Notes under the pieces: generated by a model
Seen by the model: only the letters and a program-made list of their open reading frames with translations
The model's database searches: none
What the model was told of the DNA's origin: nothing
In this document: in pieces, positions 32,701 to 41,470 of the stretch
Layout of the letters: every line of letters starts with the position of its first letter
Numbering within the stretch: position 1 is the stretch's first letter
Origin: Pseudomonas nitroreducens TX1
GTDB lineage: Bacteria > Pseudomonadota > Gammaproteobacteria > Pseudomonadales > Pseudomonadaceae
Assembly: GCF_000313755.1 (NCBI RefSeq)
Contig: NZ_AMZB01000114.1
Location: 1-50,919, forward strand
Direction: 5' to 3'
Length of the DNA: 50,919 nucleotides
Program-made: the position numbers and the translations under genes

Positions 32701-34737
32701 CTAGAGGTCCAGCACCAGCGGTTGCACGCCGCTGTCGTCCTGCGCCGGGATGGCGCAGCAGATCAATGCGCTGCCGGCTTCGGGCTGTTCCGCCGGCGGG
32801 TTGGGGTAGTGCACCTGGCCGCTGACGATCTTCGTCCGGCAGGTGCCACAGGAGCCACCGCGGCAGCTGAAGTCGGGCGCAAGGCCCCGGGCCTCGGCCA
32901 GTTCCAGCAGGGTGCCGCTCCCGGGCTTCCAGCGCGCCTCCTTGGCGGAGCCTGCGAAGTACACCGGCACCGGCTCGGTGGCGGCGGGCGGCTGCACCAG
33001 CGTCGGCGCCTGTCCGTCACCCCGGCGCTTGAGCGTCGAGGGACCGAAGGTCTCGGCGTGGATGCGGGCATCGACGATGTTCAACCCGCGCAGGCCGTCG
33101 TAGATCGCCTGGGTGAATTCGCCGGGGCCGCAGACATAGAAGTCGTAATCGTCCAGCGGCAGCCGCGCCTTGATGACCTCGATATCCAGGCGTCCGACCT
33201 GTTCGAAGTCGCGGCCCAGCTCGGCTTCTGGTTCGGGACGGCTGAGCGCGCGATGGACCTGCAGTTGCGGCGCGCGCTGGCGCAGTTCGGCGATCTCCCG
33301 CTGGAATGGCAACTGACCCAGCGTCCGCGCGGACTGGAACAGGTCAACGCGCCTCACAGGGCCCGCCACCAGTTCGCGCAGCATCGACAGCAGCGGGGTG
33401 ATGCCCACGCCTGCGCCGATCAGCACTACCGGGCGCTCGCTGTCGCTCTTCAGGGTGAAGCTGCCCATGGGCGCGCGGACCTGCAGGTGATCGCCGACAG
33501 CAATCTGTTCATGCAGGTGCCGGGATGCCGGGCCCTGTGCCTTCACGCTGATGCGCAGCGCGCCATCCGACGGCGCGCTGGAAAGACTGTAGGTGCGGAT
33601 CAGCGCCTGGTCGCCGGTGGCCAGGCGCACGGGCAGGTGCTGGCCCGGCGCGAAGTTCACCACAGTTCCGGCTGGCGGTTGCAGGTAGAAGGAGCGGATG
33701 TCTTCGCTTTCCGGCTCTACACGCAGCACCTGCCAGCGCTGCCATTGCTGGCGCTGCTCGCGTTCCTGCAGTTTGGCGTCCGCCTCGGCCCAGGTGCCGG
33801 TCATCAGGCTGGTGGGCGAGTATTCGCGGAAGCTCCAGCGCAGCGCCAGGGCGTTACGGCGCAGAACAGCGTGTTGCACGTCCAGCGTCCACAGGCGTTC
33901 GGCGCCTTCGAAGGCGGTCAGCAGCGGGCTGTCGAAGAGGATTTCGCTGCGGCCATGGACCTGCAGCACGTCGCCGCTCACGAAATCGACGAAGAGCAGG
34001 CCGGCCTGCGGGTTGGCCTGCAGGTTACCCAGGGTGTTGAAGTGCAGGTTGCCGGCGTAGTCGGGAATGGTCAGGCGGTTGCCGGTGACCCGGACGAAGC
34101 CGGGCCGGCCGCCGCGATGGGAGACGTCCACCGACCGCTCGCCATCCTCGTGCTGCACGTAGCTGGCGACGAAGAACGTGTCGGCGTTGCGGATGATTGC
34201 GGCCAGCTCCTCGTTCAGCCCGCTGAAGTCCTCACGCGGGGCACGCTGGCTGTAGCGCTGTTCGTCGCGGCTCCAATCGCGTTTCTGGATGTACTGCGGG
34301 CAGTTGCCGAAGGAGTGCTCGACGGCCACCGTCAGCAGGCCGCCGTCCGCTTCGCTGAGGACGCCATTCATGCGGTTGCGCCGGCGGGTATGCAGTTCGA
34401 TGCCCAGCAGGCCGATGGCGTGGCCGGCTTGCAGACCACTGGCGGCGGGGTCCTGGCTGTCAGGCACGCTGTCGATCAGCAGGCTTTTCGGGTCGGGCGA
34501 GGTGACGAAGCCCTCCGCGCCTTCGAGCAGGGTCGCCCAGGGTCGGCCCTGGTCATCCACGGCACCGGCGATGATGAACGGCAACTGGTGGTAGAACTCA
34601 CGATGCTGGTCGGGCATGTAGTCGCGGATGACTTTCTGGCCGTGGACCTCCATGCGCTCCGAGACGCCAACGCGCTCCTGGATCGCCTTCTCGCCGGCGT
34701 GCCAGGGGGAGGTACGGTGTTTGGGCAACTGGAACAT
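32701..34737 (-). CDS. PNPOx-like / FNR / 2Fe-2S ferredoxin fusion oxidoreductase
   Basis: This 678-residue protein joins three modules. The N-terminal 300 residues form a pyridoxamine-phosphate-oxidase-like flavin domain (FIIAGAVDDQGRPWATLLEG, DTFFVASYVQ, NTLGNLQANPQAGLLFVDF). The middle is an FAD/NAD reductase (RTYSLSSAP, VVLIGAGVGITPLLSML, DFYVCGPGEFT). The C-terminal 60 residues are a plant-type ferredoxin (Cys625, 630 and 633 in CRGGSCGTC, and Cys660 or 661). Electrons would flow from NAD(P)H through FAD and the cluster. The N-terminal domain's acceptor is not known. It lies between a glutathione transferase and a 70-residue gene on one strand. Confidence 0.85.
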   Translation of the reverse strand: MFQLPKHRTSPWHAGEKAIQERVGVSERMEVHGQKVIRDYMPDQHREFYHQLPFIIAGAVDDQGRPWATLLEGAEGFVTSPDPKSLLIDSVPDSQDPAASGLQAGHAIGLLGIELHTRRRNRMNGVLSEADGGLLTVAVEHSFGNCPQYIQKRDWSRDEQRYSQRAPREDFSGLNEELAAIIRNADTFFVASYVQHEDGERSVDVSHRGGRPGFVRVTGNRLTIPDYAGNLHFNTLGNLQANPQAGLLFVDFVSGDVLQVHGRSEILFDSPLLTAFEGAERLWTLDVQHAVLRRNALALRWSFREYSPTSLMTGTWAEADAKLQEREQRQQWQRWQVLRVEPESEDIRSFYLQPPAGTVVNFAPGQHLPVRLATGDQALIRTYSLSSAPSDGALRISVKAQGPASRHLHEQIAVGDHLQVRAPMGSFTLKSDSERPVVLIGAGVGITPLLSMLRELVAGPVRRVDLFQSARTLGQLPFQREIAELRQRAPQLQVHRALSRPEPEAELGRDFEQVGRLDIEVIKARLPLDDYDFYVCGPGEFTQAIYDGLRGLNIVDARIHAETFGPSTLKRRGDGQAPTLVQPPAATEPVPVYFAGSAKEARWKPGSGTLLELAEARGLAPDFSCRGGSCGTCRTKIVSGQVHYPNPPAEQPEAGSALICCAIPAQDDSGVQPLVLDL

Positions 34738-34760
34738 GGCGGCACCTCGCGACTAAGGGG

Positions 34761-34780
34761 CTGCCGGGTCACCCCGGCAG
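34761..34780 (-). terminator. Hairpin between GST and fusion-oxidoreductase genes
   Basis: CTGCCGGG and CCCGGCAG pair around a 4-nt loop, 12 nt past the GST stop. On the minus strand it is followed by CCCCTT, so it may be a weak terminator or attenuator within the unit. Confidence 0.4.
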
Positions 34781-34791
34781 CGAAGGTTGCA

Positions 34792-35415
34792 TCAGGCTTG
34801 CAGGCCGATGGCCGTGCGCTGCATCGGTACGAAATGCGGCAGCGCCTCCACCCGGGCCAGCCAGGCGCGCAGGTTCGGGTACTCCTGCAGGGACACGTTG
34901 CCTTCCGGCGCATGGGAAATGTAGGAGTAATTGGACACGTCGGCGATGGTCGCCTCGCTGCCGGCGAGGAAGGGCGTCCTGGCCAGCTCGCGTTCCATCA
35001 CCTGGAACAGGGTGTGGGCGCGGGTGATGACTTCTTCGGCGTTGAAGGCGGCGCCGAATACAGTGATCAGCCGCGCGGCGGCGGGGCCGAAGGCAACCTG
35101 GCCGGCGGCCACCGACAGCCAGCGTTGCACGCGGGCGGCGCCGACCGGATCTTCCGGCAGCCAGCGGCCGTTTCCGTACTTCTTCGCCAGGTAGACCAGG
35201 ATGGCATTGGAGTCGGCGACGATGACGCCTTCGTCGTCGATCACCGGCACCTGGCCGAAGGGGTTGAGGGCGAGGAAGTCCGGGTGCTTGTGCGCGCCCT
35301 TGGCGAGGTCCACCGAGATCAGTTCGCTGGGCAATTGCAGCAGCGAGAGCATCAGCTCGATGCGATGGGCGTGGCCGGACAGCGGGTGGCGGTAGAGCTT
35401 GATGGTGTGCGACAT
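34792..35415 (-). CDS. Glutathione S-transferase
   Basis: This 207-residue protein has the canonical GST layout: an N-terminal thioredoxin-like domain ([40 protein letters not shown]) with Ser13 at the expected catalytic position, and a helical domain ([20 protein letters not shown]). It is one of two glutathione transferases in the window. ATG 35415 is chosen. It lies upstream of the fusion oxidoreductase in the same direction and downstream of two LysR genes, which are candidate regulators. Confidence 0.9.
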   Translation of the reverse strand: MSHTIKLYRHPLSGHAHRIELMLSLLQLPSELISVDLAKGAHKHPDFLALNPFGQVPVIDDEGVIVADSNAILVYLAKKYGNGRWLPEDPVGAARVQRWLSVAAGQVAFGPAAARLITVFGAAFNAEEVITRAHTLFQVMERELARTPFLAGSEATIADVSNYSYISHAPEGNVSLQEYPNLRAWLARVEALPHFVPMQRTAIGLQA

Positions 35416-35603
35416 GAGTGTGGCTCCTTGGCTTGAGTGGGCATGCAACGCGAGTCTGGCCGTGGCGGGTTGCTCGAGCTGATGGGTGAATGCTGCGCCC
35501 GATGCGGGTTGTGCAGAATCGCCAGGACGGGCAATCCAGCGTTTCAGAATGCGGAAGAATGAAGCGGCGAGTGGGGCGGGGCATTTGCCGCCAGTGGTGC
35601 CGT

Positions 35604-35679
35604 GCGGTTCGCGAGCAAGCTCGCTCCTACATGGAAACAGGGGACCAAGCCTGTAGGAGCGAGCTTGCTCGCGAACCGC
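35604..35679. repeat. REP doublet, perfect 27-bp inverted repeat
   Basis: Two 27-nt arms (35604-35630 and 35653-35679) are exact inverted copies around a 22-nt spacer. Each arm contains the shorter palindrome GCGAGCAAGCTCGC and ends in GTAGGAGC. This is the classic head-to-head REP/BIME arrangement of pseudomonads and could form a long hairpin in RNA. Confidence 0.9.
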
Positions 35680-35694
35680 GCAGAACGCCGCGAA

Positions 35695-36597
35695 TTAACC
35701 GCGCAACGCCGGATGCGCCCGCAAGCGCGGCACCACGAAATCCAGGAAGGTCCGCACCCGCGCCGCTGCGCGACGGCCTTCGCGGTAGATCAGTTGCACC
35801 GGCAGCCCCGGCGCCGCGTAATCCTGCAGTACCACTTGCAGACGCCCGCTGCTCAGCTCGGCATGCGCCTCGTGGCTCATGCAGCGGGTCAGCCCGAGCC
35901 CCAGGCTGGCCGCGCGGATCGCCGCGTGGGCGGTGCTGCACGACAGGCGCGGTGTCAGGCGCACCGAACGCGCCGAATCCTGATGGCGGAAGCGCCATTC
36001 GCTGACCACGCCCTGGCTGCCTGCGACGATGATGCGGTGCGCCTTGAGGTCTTCCGGCGCCTGCGGCATGCCATGGTGCGCGAGGTAGTCGGGCGATGCG
36101 CAGATCACCGGCCGCACCGTGCCCACCGGCAGGGCAAAGCCGGAGGAGTCGGGCAGGGCGCCTATCACCAGGGCCACGTCGATGCCGTCTTCCAGCAGAC
36201 GCGGCAGGTCTTCACGGTGCTGGCTGACCAGGCGGATCTCGGGGAAAGCGGCCAGGTAGTCCAGCGCGATGGGCGCGAAGATCCGATCTGCCATCAGCAA
36301 CGGAAGGGAAAGGCTGAGCGGCCCGGCCGGATGCGCCTGCAGGCCGCCAAGCGAATGCTCCGCCTCAGCGATGCCCTCGAGAATCCGCTGGCAACTGGCG
36401 GCAAATGCTTCGCCGCTTGCGTTCAACTCGACTCCGCGTGGGCCGCGCAGCAGCAGTTCGCATTGCAGGCGGAACTCCAGCGCGGCCACCAGGCGCATCA
36501 CCGTCGCGGTGGATAGCCCCAGTTGCCGAGCCCCCCCAGCGAGGCTGCCGGAGCGTGCGACGGCATCGAATGCCTGAATTTCGCGGAAGCGGTTCAC
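35695..36597 (-). CDS. LysR-family regulator, second of a coupled pair
   Basis: This 300-residue protein has a LysR winged helix (FREIQAFDAVARSGSLAGGA, RQLGLSTATVMRLVAALEFR) and the effector domain. GTG 36597 is chosen because it overlaps the stop of the upstream LysR gene in a GTGA context, giving translational coupling. It shares the LysR core with that neighbour (HPAL-type C-terminus, ICASPDYLAHHG, GL.LTR.MS), which indicates a tandem duplication. Targets are unknown; the GST and fusion-oxidoreductase genes or the EamA gene are neighbours. Confidence 0.88.
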   Translation of the reverse strand: MNRFREIQAFDAVARSGSLAGGARQLGLSTATVMRLVAALEFRLQCELLLRGPRGVELNASGEAFAASCQRILEGIAEAEHSLGGLQAHPAGPLSLSLPLLMADRIFAPIALDYLAAFPEIRLVSQHREDLPRLLEDGIDVALVIGALPDSSGFALPVGTVRPVICASPDYLAHHGMPQAPEDLKAHRIIVAGSQGVVSEWRFRHQDSARSVRLTPRLSCSTAHAAIRAASLGLGLTRCMSHEAHAELSSGRLQVVLQDYAAPGLPVQLIYREGRRAAARVRTFLDFVVPRLRAHPALRG

Positions 36598-37505
36598 GGC
36601 TTCGCGGGCTGCAGGGCCGGGTCGGCGCGCAGGCGTTCCGCGCAATGCGTGACGAAGCTGCGCACCTTGGCCGGCAGCCGCGTGGCGTCCTGGTAGAGCA
36701 GGTGGATCGGCAGCGGCGCCGTGGAGAATGCGTCGAGGACGATTTCCAGCTCGCCGCGCGCCACGGCCTCGGCGGCCTGGTACGAGAGCACGCGGGTAAA
36801 GCCCCAGCCCAGACGCGCCGCATGGATCGCCGCATTGTTCGAGCTGACCGCGAAGCGTGACGGTGGGCGCAGTGTCAACGGCCCTTCCGGGGTGAGGAAC
36901 TGCCAGTCGGTCAGCAGCACGCTGGTGGTGGCCATCACCACCGGCGCGTCGAGAAGTTCCTCGGGATGTCGAGGGCGCCCATGACGGTCGAGGAAGTCGG
37001 GCGACGCGCAGACCACCGGGCGGATCTCGCCGACCTTCAGCGCGGTCAGGCTGCCCTCGGGCAACCGGCCGATGCGCACGGCGACGTCGATGCCCTCGTC
37101 GAGCATGTTCACCACACGGTCCACCAGCAGCGCGTTGACGGTCACCTCGGCATGGGCGTCCAGGTAGCTGGCGATCAGCGGGATCAGGTACAGCTCGCCG
37201 AACAGCACGGGGGCGGTCACCGTCAGGTTGCCGCGCGGTCGCAGGGCGCTACCGGAGGCCAGTTCCTCGGCTTCCTCCAGTTCCTGCAGGATGCGCCGGC
37301 AGTCCTCGACATAACGCTGGCCAGCCTCGGTCAGCCGCACGCTGCGCGTGCTGCGGGCCAGCAGCAGGGTGCCCAGGCGTTGCTCCAGCGCGGCGATGGC
37401 ACGGGTCACGCTGGGCGGCGACAGGCCCAGCTGTTTGGCGCCTGCGGCGAAATTACCGGCCTCGGCCACCGCCAGCAGCACTGTCATTTCCTGAAACCTG
37501 TCCAT
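36594..37505 (-). CDS. LysR-family regulator, first of a coupled pair
   Basis: This 303-residue protein has the LysR helix-turn-helix (VAEAGNFAAGAKQLGLSPPS, VTRAIAALEQRLGTLLLARS) and an effector domain with VVCASPDFLDRHGRPRHPEE and FTRVLSYQAAEAVARGELEI. It is divergent from the EamA-type exporter gene across 188 nt, the usual position of a LysR regulator relative to its target. The stop codon overlaps the GTG of the next LysR gene. Confidence 0.9.
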   Translation of the reverse strand: MDRFQEMTVLLAVAEAGNFAAGAKQLGLSPPSVTRAIAALEQRLGTLLLARSTRSVRLTEAGQRYVEDCRRILQELEEAEELASGSALRPRGNLTVTAPVLFGELYLIPLIASYLDAHAEVTVNALLVDRVVNMLDEGIDVAVRIGRLPEGSLTALKVGEIRPVVCASPDFLDRHGRPRHPEELLDAPVVMATTSVLLTDWQFLTPEGPLTLRPPSRFAVSSNNAAIHAARLGWGFTRVLSYQAAEAVARGELEIVLDAFSTAPLPIHLLYQDATRLPAKVRSFVTHCAERLRADPALQPAKP

Positions 37506-37693
37506 GGATCACCGTTGTCGCCTTGAGCGGGTCGCCAGACTGTAGAGGGAAGCGGCGTCGGATTGAAGTGCCGAGGCTTGCGGACGACATCGGCGTGCTT
37601 GCCAGCGCCCTGTGGCTTGACCGCGTACGGCGCTCTGCTGCACAAGCCTGTGAGGTGTCCGGCAGGGCGCCGCAACTGCCACGAGCCTTTTCC

Positions 37694-38587
37694 ATGACCA
37701 GCAAGACCACGGCCAACGCGCTGGCCGCCGCCAACAGTTCGCGTCTCGGCATCGCCCTCTGCCTGTTGTCGATGTTCATCTTCGCCTGCCAGGACGGCAT
37801 CACCAAGGTGCTGGTGCGCCACCTGCCGGTGAGCGAACTGGTGATGGTGCGCTACTGGGTGTTCGTGTTGTTCGCGCTGCTCGTTTGTCACTTGCAGGGC
37901 GGGTTGCGGCGAGCCAGGCATAGCGCCAGCCCCGCCTTGCAGATCGTCCGCGCACTGCTCGGCGTGGGCGAGATCGCACTGTTCGGCATTGCCCTGCGCC
38001 ACCTGGGCCTGGCCGAGACGCACGCGCTCTACGCGGTGTTCCCGTTGATGACACTGGGACTGGCGCGGCTGATCCTTGGCGAACGAATGGTGGGACGGCA
38101 ATGGTTGGCGGCCCTGGTGGGCTTGGGCGGTACCTTGCTGATCCTGCGTCCGGGCAGGGGTGTGTTCGAGCCCGCCGCGCTGATCCCTTTGGCGGCGGCG
38201 CTGACGTTCGCCTTCTTCAACATCCTTACCCGGCGCATCGGCCAGACCGATTCCTTCGCCACTACCACGCTGTACATGGCGATGGTGGGCGCCGTGGCGG
38301 TCACCAGCGCGGGGATTCCCGCCTGGGTCACACCGACGCCCCCTGAGGCAGTGCTGATGTCGATCGTCGCCGTCTCGGGTGTGGTCGCCCAACTGCTGCT
38401 GATCCAGGCGCTGAAGTACGCCCAGGCTTCGACGCTGCAGCCGTTCAACTATTCGCTGCTGGCGTTCGCCACGCTGATCGGCCTTTTCGTCTTCGGCGAG
38501 GCGCCAACCCTGTGGACGATCACAGGAGCGCTGCTGATCCTGCTGGCGGGGCTCTACTCGATCAGGCCGACAGGCCGGCGCGCCTGA
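37694..38587 (+). CDS. EamA/DMT-family transporter
   Basis: This 297-residue protein has ten membrane segments arranged as two EamA repeats (FACQDGITKVLVRHLPVSEL, LYAVFPLMTLGLARLILGER, then FAFFNILTRRI, ALKYAQASTLQPFNYSLLAF and GEAPTLWTITGALLILLAGL). DMT proteins usually export amino acids or metabolites from the inner membrane. ATG 37694 is preferred over an earlier frame opening. The divergent LysR gene probably regulates it. The substrate is unknown. Confidence 0.88.
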   Translation: MTSKTTANALAAANSSRLGIALCLLSMFIFACQDGITKVLVRHLPVSELVMVRYWVFVLFALLVCHLQGGLRRARHSASPALQIVRALLGVGEIALFGIALRHLGLAETHALYAVFPLMTLGLARLILGERMVGRQWLAALVGLGGTLLILRPGRGVFEPAALIPLAAALTFAFFNILTRRIGQTDSFATTTLYMAMVGAVAVTSAGIPAWVTPTPPEAVLMSIVAVSGVVAQLLLIQALKYAQASTLQPFNYSLLAFATLIGLFVFGEAPTLWTITGALLILLAGLYSIRPTGRRA

Positions 38588-38605
38588 AGGGGCCGTGCCC
38601 CGGTT

Positions 38606-39295
38606 TCAGTGGAGAGTGGGTCGGCGCTCCCTGACCAGCTCTGCAGCCTGCCAGGTCATCTGGTCGAGCAGGCGGTCGCGCTTCTTTTCGGCCTCGCGCA
38701 TCGCCTTGCTGCCGTTCTGCTGCACCAGGTAGGTGTGGATCTGCCGCACTTCCTTGGACTGGTAAATCGGCGCCAGGTCCTGCACCGCCACCATGCCGTC
38801 CGAGCGCTGGTCGCGGGTGTTCATCAGGACGTGCGGGCCCTGCGCCGCCAACACCCTGAAGCCCAGTGCCTCAAAGACCGGCACCTTGCCAGCCGCGCAA
38901 GCCAGTTCGGCGTGGGGGCGGTGGTCGAGCATGCGCTGCAGCAGGGCCCGGCCGATCCCTTGCCGGCGATGGCTGGCCCGGACCGCAAGGTAGGCGAGGG
39001 TACATGCCAGGGCATCGTCCGCGCTCGGCAGGTAGAGGGCAAAGCCCAGTACCTGCGACGGGTCTTCATCGTCCAGGGCGAGGATCAGGCGCGCCGTGCT
39101 GTCCCGGGTGCTGTCCATGGCCTGCAGATACAGGTGCACCTCATAACCGATCACATACTGGTACAACTGGAACAGCGGATTGCTCGGCGTCAGCGGCACT
39201 GGGCTGATATCGCTGAAATAGTCCACGACCATCTGCAGCACCTGGCTCTTCAGGGATTCGGGGGGAGAGGCGTCGAGGCTGGCGAGGGTGAACAT
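38606..39295 (-). CDS. GNAT-family acetyltransferase
   Basis: This 229-residue protein has a central GNAT core: LGFALYLPSADDALACTLAY, LAVRASHRRQGIGRALLQRM (the acetyl-CoA binding RxxGxG/A motif is RRQGIG) and PVFEALGFRVLAA. An N-terminal part of about 80 residues and a C-terminal helical tail (MREAEKKRDRLLDQMTWQAA) flank it. ATG 39295 is chosen; the frame is open to 39418. The acceptor is unknown. It is convergent with the EamA gene. Confidence 0.85.
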   Translation of the reverse strand: MFTLASLDASPPESLKSQVLQMVVDYFSDISPVPLTPSNPLFQLYQYVIGYEVHLYLQAMDSTRDSTARLILALDDEDPSQVLGFALYLPSADDALACTLAYLAVRASHRRQGIGRALLQRMLDHRPHAELACAAGKVPVFEALGFRVLAAQGPHVLMNTRDQRSDGMVAVQDLAPIYQSKEVRQIHTYLVQQNGSKAMREAEKKRDRLLDQMTWQAAELVRERRPTLH

Positions 39296-39432
39296 CTGCA
39301 ACTGGCTCCGGGATGGCCCCATTCGGTCGGGGTGGCGATGGCGGCATTGTAACCTTCCTTGTGCGCATGGTTCGTTGTCACGCTGGCTGGCGATCTGCTT
39401 TGATATCCGGATACTCACTTCGCAGGCGGCGC

Positions 39433-40386
39433 ATGGACGATATGCTCAACGAATTCCCCGAACCCCAGGCGGTCGACAGCCCCATCACCCGCAGCGCAAT
39501 TTTCCTGGTCGCGACCCTGGCGCCGGGCAAGGACTGGAGCCCGCTGCGCGCGCTCTGCGAGGACGTCGCCGCCCTGGTGCGCTCGGTCGGCAAGCGCGTG
39601 CCGACGGGTAACCTTTCCTGTGTGGTGGGTTTCGGTTCAGCGGCCTGGGATGCGTTGTTCGGCGCTCCGCGGCCGGCATCCCTGCATGCCTTCCGCGAGA
39701 TCGGCAGCGGCGAGCGCGTCGCGGTATCCACGCCGGGCGACCTGCTGCTGCACATCCGCGCGGAGCAGATGGACCTCTGCTTCGAGCTGGCAACGCAACT
39801 GGTCGCGCGCCTGGGCGATGCGGTCACGGTGGTCGATGAGGTGCAGGGTTTCCGTTACTTCGACATGCGCAGCATCATCGGCTTCGTCGACGGTACCGAG
39901 AACCCGGAAGGCCGCGAGATTCCTCACTTCACTTTAATCGGCGAAGAGGACTCGGCGTTTGCCGGCGGCAGTTATGTGCTGGTGCAGAAGTACCTGCACG
40001 ATATGACCGGCTGGAATCGGCTCTCCACCGAAGCCCAGGAGCGCATCATCGGGCGCACCAAACTGGCCGACATCGAACTGGCTGACGAGGTGAAGCCCAG
40101 TTGTTCGCACAGCTCGCTGACCACCCTTGAGAGGGACGGCCAGGAGGTGAAGATCCTGCGCGACAACATGCCGTTCGGCCGACCCGGCGCCGGAGAGTTC
40201 GGCACCTATTTCATCGGCTATGCGCGCTCGCCAGCGCCGGTCGAGGAAATGCTGGAAAACATGTTCATCGGTCGCCCGGCCGGCAACTATGACCGCCTGC
40301 TGGACTACAGCAAGGCGGTGACCGGCAGCCTGTTCTTCGTACCGTCGGCGGAACTGCTGGAGACGCTGGCCGACAGGCAGCCCTGA
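39433..40386 (+). CDS. DyP-type heme peroxidase
   Basis: This 317-residue protein has the dye-decolorising-peroxidase hallmark SIIGFVDGTENP (catalytic Asp153), the heme-ligand histidine in EVKPSCSHSSLTTL (His226) and the distal arginine in ILRDNMPFGR (Arg243). No signal peptide is present, so it belongs to the cytoplasmic YfeX-like branch, which oxidises porphyrinogens and aromatic compounds with hydrogen peroxide. It is not linked to an encapsulin gene here. An ATG three codons downstream is an alternative start. Confidence 0.9.
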   Translation: MDDMLNEFPEPQAVDSPITRSAIFLVATLAPGKDWSPLRALCEDVAALVRSVGKRVPTGNLSCVVGFGSAAWDALFGAPRPASLHAFREIGSGERVAVSTPGDLLLHIRAEQMDLCFELATQLVARLGDAVTVVDEVQGFRYFDMRSIIGFVDGTENPEGREIPHFTLIGEEDSAFAGGSYVLVQKYLHDMTGWNRLSTEAQERIIGRTKLADIELADEVKPSCSHSSLTTLERDGQEVKILRDNMPFGRPGAGEFGTYFIGYARSPAPVEEMLENMFIGRPAGNYDRLLDYSKAVTGSLFFVPSAELLETLADRQP

Positions 40387-40390
40387 GGGC

Positions 40391-41296
40391 TCAGCCGGCA
40401 ACCCTGGCCGGGAAACACTCCACCAGCCAGTCGATGAACACCCGCAGACGATGTGTGACGTAGCGGTTGTGCGGGTAGACGACATGGAAGGGGTAGGGCG
40501 ACGGGCGCCAGTCCGCCAGAATCTCCACCAGCGTGCCGTCGCGCAGGGCGGCGCCGGCAGCGTAGGAGAAGGTCTGGATGATGCCCAGGCCTGCAACGCA
40601 GGCGGCCAGGTGTGCGTTGCTTTCGTTGACGCCGATGCGGTGCTCGAGTTTCAGCTCGCTGCGTTCGCCGTCGCGCTCGAAGCGCAACGGCACTGCCCGG
40701 CCGTTCTGTGGCGACAGGTAGCTGACCAGCCGGTGGCCATTGCGCAGCTCTTCGGGGTACGCGGGGACGCCGTTGTGGCGCAGGTACTCGGGCGAGGCAC
40801 AAGTGACCATGGTTGCCTGGCCGATGCCGCGCGCCACCAGCGATGAGGCGTCCAGCGCGCCGCCACGGATCACGCAATCGACGTTGTCGCCGATCAGGTC
40901 CACCGAGCGGTCGGAGACCCCCAGGTCGATGCGGATGTCCGGATAACGCGCGAGAAAATCCGCCAACAGCGGCACCAGCACGTCCCGCGCGGTGGAGCCG
41001 CCCACATCGATGCGCAGGTGCCCGCGTGGCTTGCTGCGGGCGATGTTGAAGGTCGAATCGATGTCCTCCAGGTCACGCAGCACGCGCGTGGCCTTGGCGT
41101 AATAGTCCTGGCCTTCGGGCGTCACCGTGACGCGCCGCGTGGTGCGCTGCAACAGGCGCACGCCCAGGTGCGCCTCCAGCTCCTGGACCAGCTTGCTGAG
41201 GGTAGCGTTGGGCATGTCCAGCGAGTCGGCGGCGCGGGTGAAGTTGCCGGCTTCCACCACGCGGGCGAATGCGCGAATGGCCTGGAGCTGATCCAT
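40391..41296 (-). CDS. LysR-family regulator, divergent from an SDR
   Basis: This 301-residue protein has the LysR winged helix (QAIRAFARVVEAGNFTRAAD, SLDMPNATLSKLVQELEAHL) and the effector domain (VTCASPEYLRHNGVPAYPEE, PFHVVYPHNRYVTHRLRVFI). This belongs to the broad AaeR/DmlR-like branch that commonly controls a divergent short-chain dehydrogenase. The 174-nt gap contains an AT-rich block and ATGAATAGTCATTCCAT, a near-palindromic LysR-type site. Confidence 0.9.
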   Translation of the reverse strand: MDQLQAIRAFARVVEAGNFTRAADSLDMPNATLSKLVQELEAHLGVRLLQRTTRRVTVTPEGQDYYAKATRVLRDLEDIDSTFNIARSKPRGHLRIDVGGSTARDVLVPLLADFLARYPDIRIDLGVSDRSVDLIGDNVDCVIRGGALDASSLVARGIGQATMVTCASPEYLRHNGVPAYPEELRNGHRLVSYLSPQNGRAVPLRFERDGERSELKLEHRIGVNESNAHLAACVAGLGIIQTFSYAAGAALRDGTLVEILADWRPSPYPFHVVYPHNRYVTHRLRVFIDWLVECFPARVAG

Positions 41297-41470
41297 AGGA
41301 ACTCCTCTGAGGGATCGCCTGATTATCCATGGCTATGAATAGTCATTCCATTGTATGCGCTTTTTCAATTAATCGCAGAGCCCTAGAGTAGCGCCATGCC
41401 TCACCGCAAAGCCGCGCCACACGCCGGACAGGAGGCAGAACCCTCAACTCGGAAAGCTTTGGAGCTCATC

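Noticed and set aside
32458..35436. A 992-codon open frame on the plus strand
   Set aside because: It is antisense to the fusion-oxidoreductase and GST genes, which have clear domain motifs. The long open frame is a byproduct of GC-rich codon use.
39433..40386. Encapsulin cargo peroxidase
   Set aside because: No encapsulin gene lies nearby and the C-terminus lacks an evident encapsulin-targeting tail.
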